A stretch of 64,000 nt of DNA from Mesorhizobium sp. M1E.F.Ca.ET.045.02.1.1 (GTDB taxonomy: Bacteria > Pseudomonadota > Alphaproteobacteria > Rhizobiales > Rhizobiaceae), in NCBI RefSeq assembly GCF_003952485.1, contig NZ_CP034447.1:6896501-6960500 (forward strand), given 5' to 3'. Shown here piece after piece: positions 63,289-64,000 of this stretch. Each line of letters opens with the position of its first letter. The first letter of the stretch is position 1. The notes under the pieces were generated by a model that searched no databases, had not been told where the DNA came from, and saw only the letters and a list, made by a program, of their open reading frames with translations. A program made the position numbers and the translations under genes.

Positions 63289-64000
63289 TCTGGGCACCGA
63301 CTTCCGCGCCGTCCGGGGAGCCGGCTGGTTGAGCATCTTCACTGGTCCGGCGCTTCGGCAGCGCGAATGCCGTTTCGAGGATCGCGGCGAGGAAGCAGAT
63401 CCTGAGCGGTTCGACAAGAATGCCGGTCGAAGAGTCCTGGAACGGGCTGCCGAAGAGCAGCGAGACGCCATCGGAAAGCACCTGCCAGGTATCGAGCTCA
63501 TGCGGACCGAATAGCCGTGTCATGCCGAGCCAGGCCCAGGCCGCCAGCCAGTCGATCAGGCGATAGCCGACGATCAGCGTGACGACGAGCACCAAGCCCG
63601 AGCTCAGCGTGATGCGCACGCTGTTGGCGATCGGCAAATAGCGCGAGCGGTAGCCGGAGATGAAGTGCTCGACGAAGTCGCGCAGGAATCTCGGAATGGC
63701 GCGATAACGCTCGCCGAAATGTTCGGCGCGCCGGTGCATGCGCATCAGTTCCTTGTCGTCGCGCACGTCGTAGCCGTAGATCAGCGCGGCGAGCACCAGC
63801 CAGATCACCGGCAGGAGCATGTAGAAGAACAGGTCGACCAGCCTTTTGGTCGTGTCGATGGAAGTGACCTCCACGGGAACCATCGGATCGGCAAAGGCGC
63901 TTGCGATCGGATTGGCCATGCCGTCCGCCGCTGCCTGCAGCAAGGAAAAGATATTGCGGCTCATGATCCAGTCGACGACCTCGTCCTTCCAGCGCGAGAT
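63281..64000 (-). CDS. Multi-pass hypothetical protein D of the right-edge cluster (5' end outside window)
   Basis: Open from base 64000 without a stop; a start at 63964 (MSRNIFSLLQAAADGMANPI) is possible, but SRWKDEVVDWIMSRNIF reads through it. Helices are likely at about 47-65 (VDLFFYMLLPVIWLVLAALI), 118-140 (ITLSSGLVLVVTLIVGYRLI) and 150-165 in the numbering from 63964. A cytoplasmic loop has ELMRMHRRAEHFGERYRAIP. It may be the integral-membrane core to which A, B and C belong. Confidence 0.7.
   Translation of the reverse strand: MSRWKDEVVDWIMSRNIFSLLQAAADGMANPIASAFADPMVPVEVTSIDTTKRLVDLFFYMLLPVIWLVLAALIYGYDVRDDKELMRMHRRAEHFGERYRAIPRFLRDFVEHFISGYRSRYLPIANSVRITLSSGLVLVVTLIVGYRLIDWLAAWAWLGMTRLFGPHELDTWQVLSDGVSLLFGSPFQDSSTGILVEPLRICFLAAILETAFALPKRRTSEDAQPAGSPDGAEVGAQNA

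Overview
The window looks like a core-chromosome segment of an alphaproteobacterium of the order Rhizobiales, most likely Mesorhizobium or a close relative. This rests on high G+C, a CcrM-type adenine methyltransferase, the aa3 cytochrome oxidase gene order ctaC-ctaD-ctaB-small ORF-ctaG-ctaE, TldD, IalB-type and BTLCP-type secreted proteins, a cobalamin riboswitch in front of bluB, and many rhizobial-style palindromic intergenic repeats. No database search was possible; family names come from motifs read in the translated sequence.

Left end (1-5.3 kb) is accessory DNA. It holds an AbiE-type toxin/antitoxin pair (toxin cut by the window edge), a Tat-signal hypothetical protein, a small HTH protein, a broken Fic-family gene, a broken tyrosine recombinase, a VapB/VapC-type module, an IS256-family remnant and a frameshifted membrane-protein gene. 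A 35-bp imperfect repeat lies at 2594 and 5112. After it come an unusual HAD phosphatase-HerA ATPase fusion (5.3-7.0 kb) and the start of the housekeeping core: smc, a DsbA-like lipoprotein, dciA-like DUF721, mutY, two HAD phosphatases, ccrM, a lipoprotein, thrC, an M16 peptidase, a GNAT enzyme and a large GGDEF/EAL protein.

23-36 kb: yqgE, a DsbD-alpha-like secreted protein, a peroxiredoxin with a membrane partner, a phosphatase, then a long minus-strand run that in transcription order reads ctaC, ctaD, ctaB, small ORF, ctaG, ctaE, DUF983, SURF1, ispH, thrB, rnhA. This is cytochrome aa3 oxidase with its haem and copper assembly factors, followed by isoprenoid and threonine genes. 36-43 kb: ialB-like, tldD, a second AbrB/PIN toxin-antitoxin pair, a BTLCP protease-like protein and a 902-residue caspase-fold protein whose catalytic cysteine is replaced by alanine.

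43-51 kb: in transcription order (minus strand) a histone-deacetylase-like hydrolase, xseB, DUF2277, pirin, dxs, a small secreted protein, tlyA and an rlmD-like methyltransferase, with a GFA-like gene on the plus strand. Then riboswitch-bluB, a multi-pass membrane protein, and a divergent TetR/MFS pair sharing three near-identical 15-bp palindromes. 54-64 kb: a 190-bp inverted repeat, ribB with a degenerate GTP cyclohydrolase-like domain, aroC, small secreted DUF1344, a phosphatase, fabI, a DnaJ protein, a surface-antigen lipoprotein, pdxH, and a tightly packed block of four uncharacterised membrane-anchored proteins that runs off the right edge.

A family of hairpin repeats sharing the core AAAACCGC..GCACTTTT but with different complementary arms recurs at about eleven intergenic places. 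No tRNA, rRNA or CRISPR array was found.
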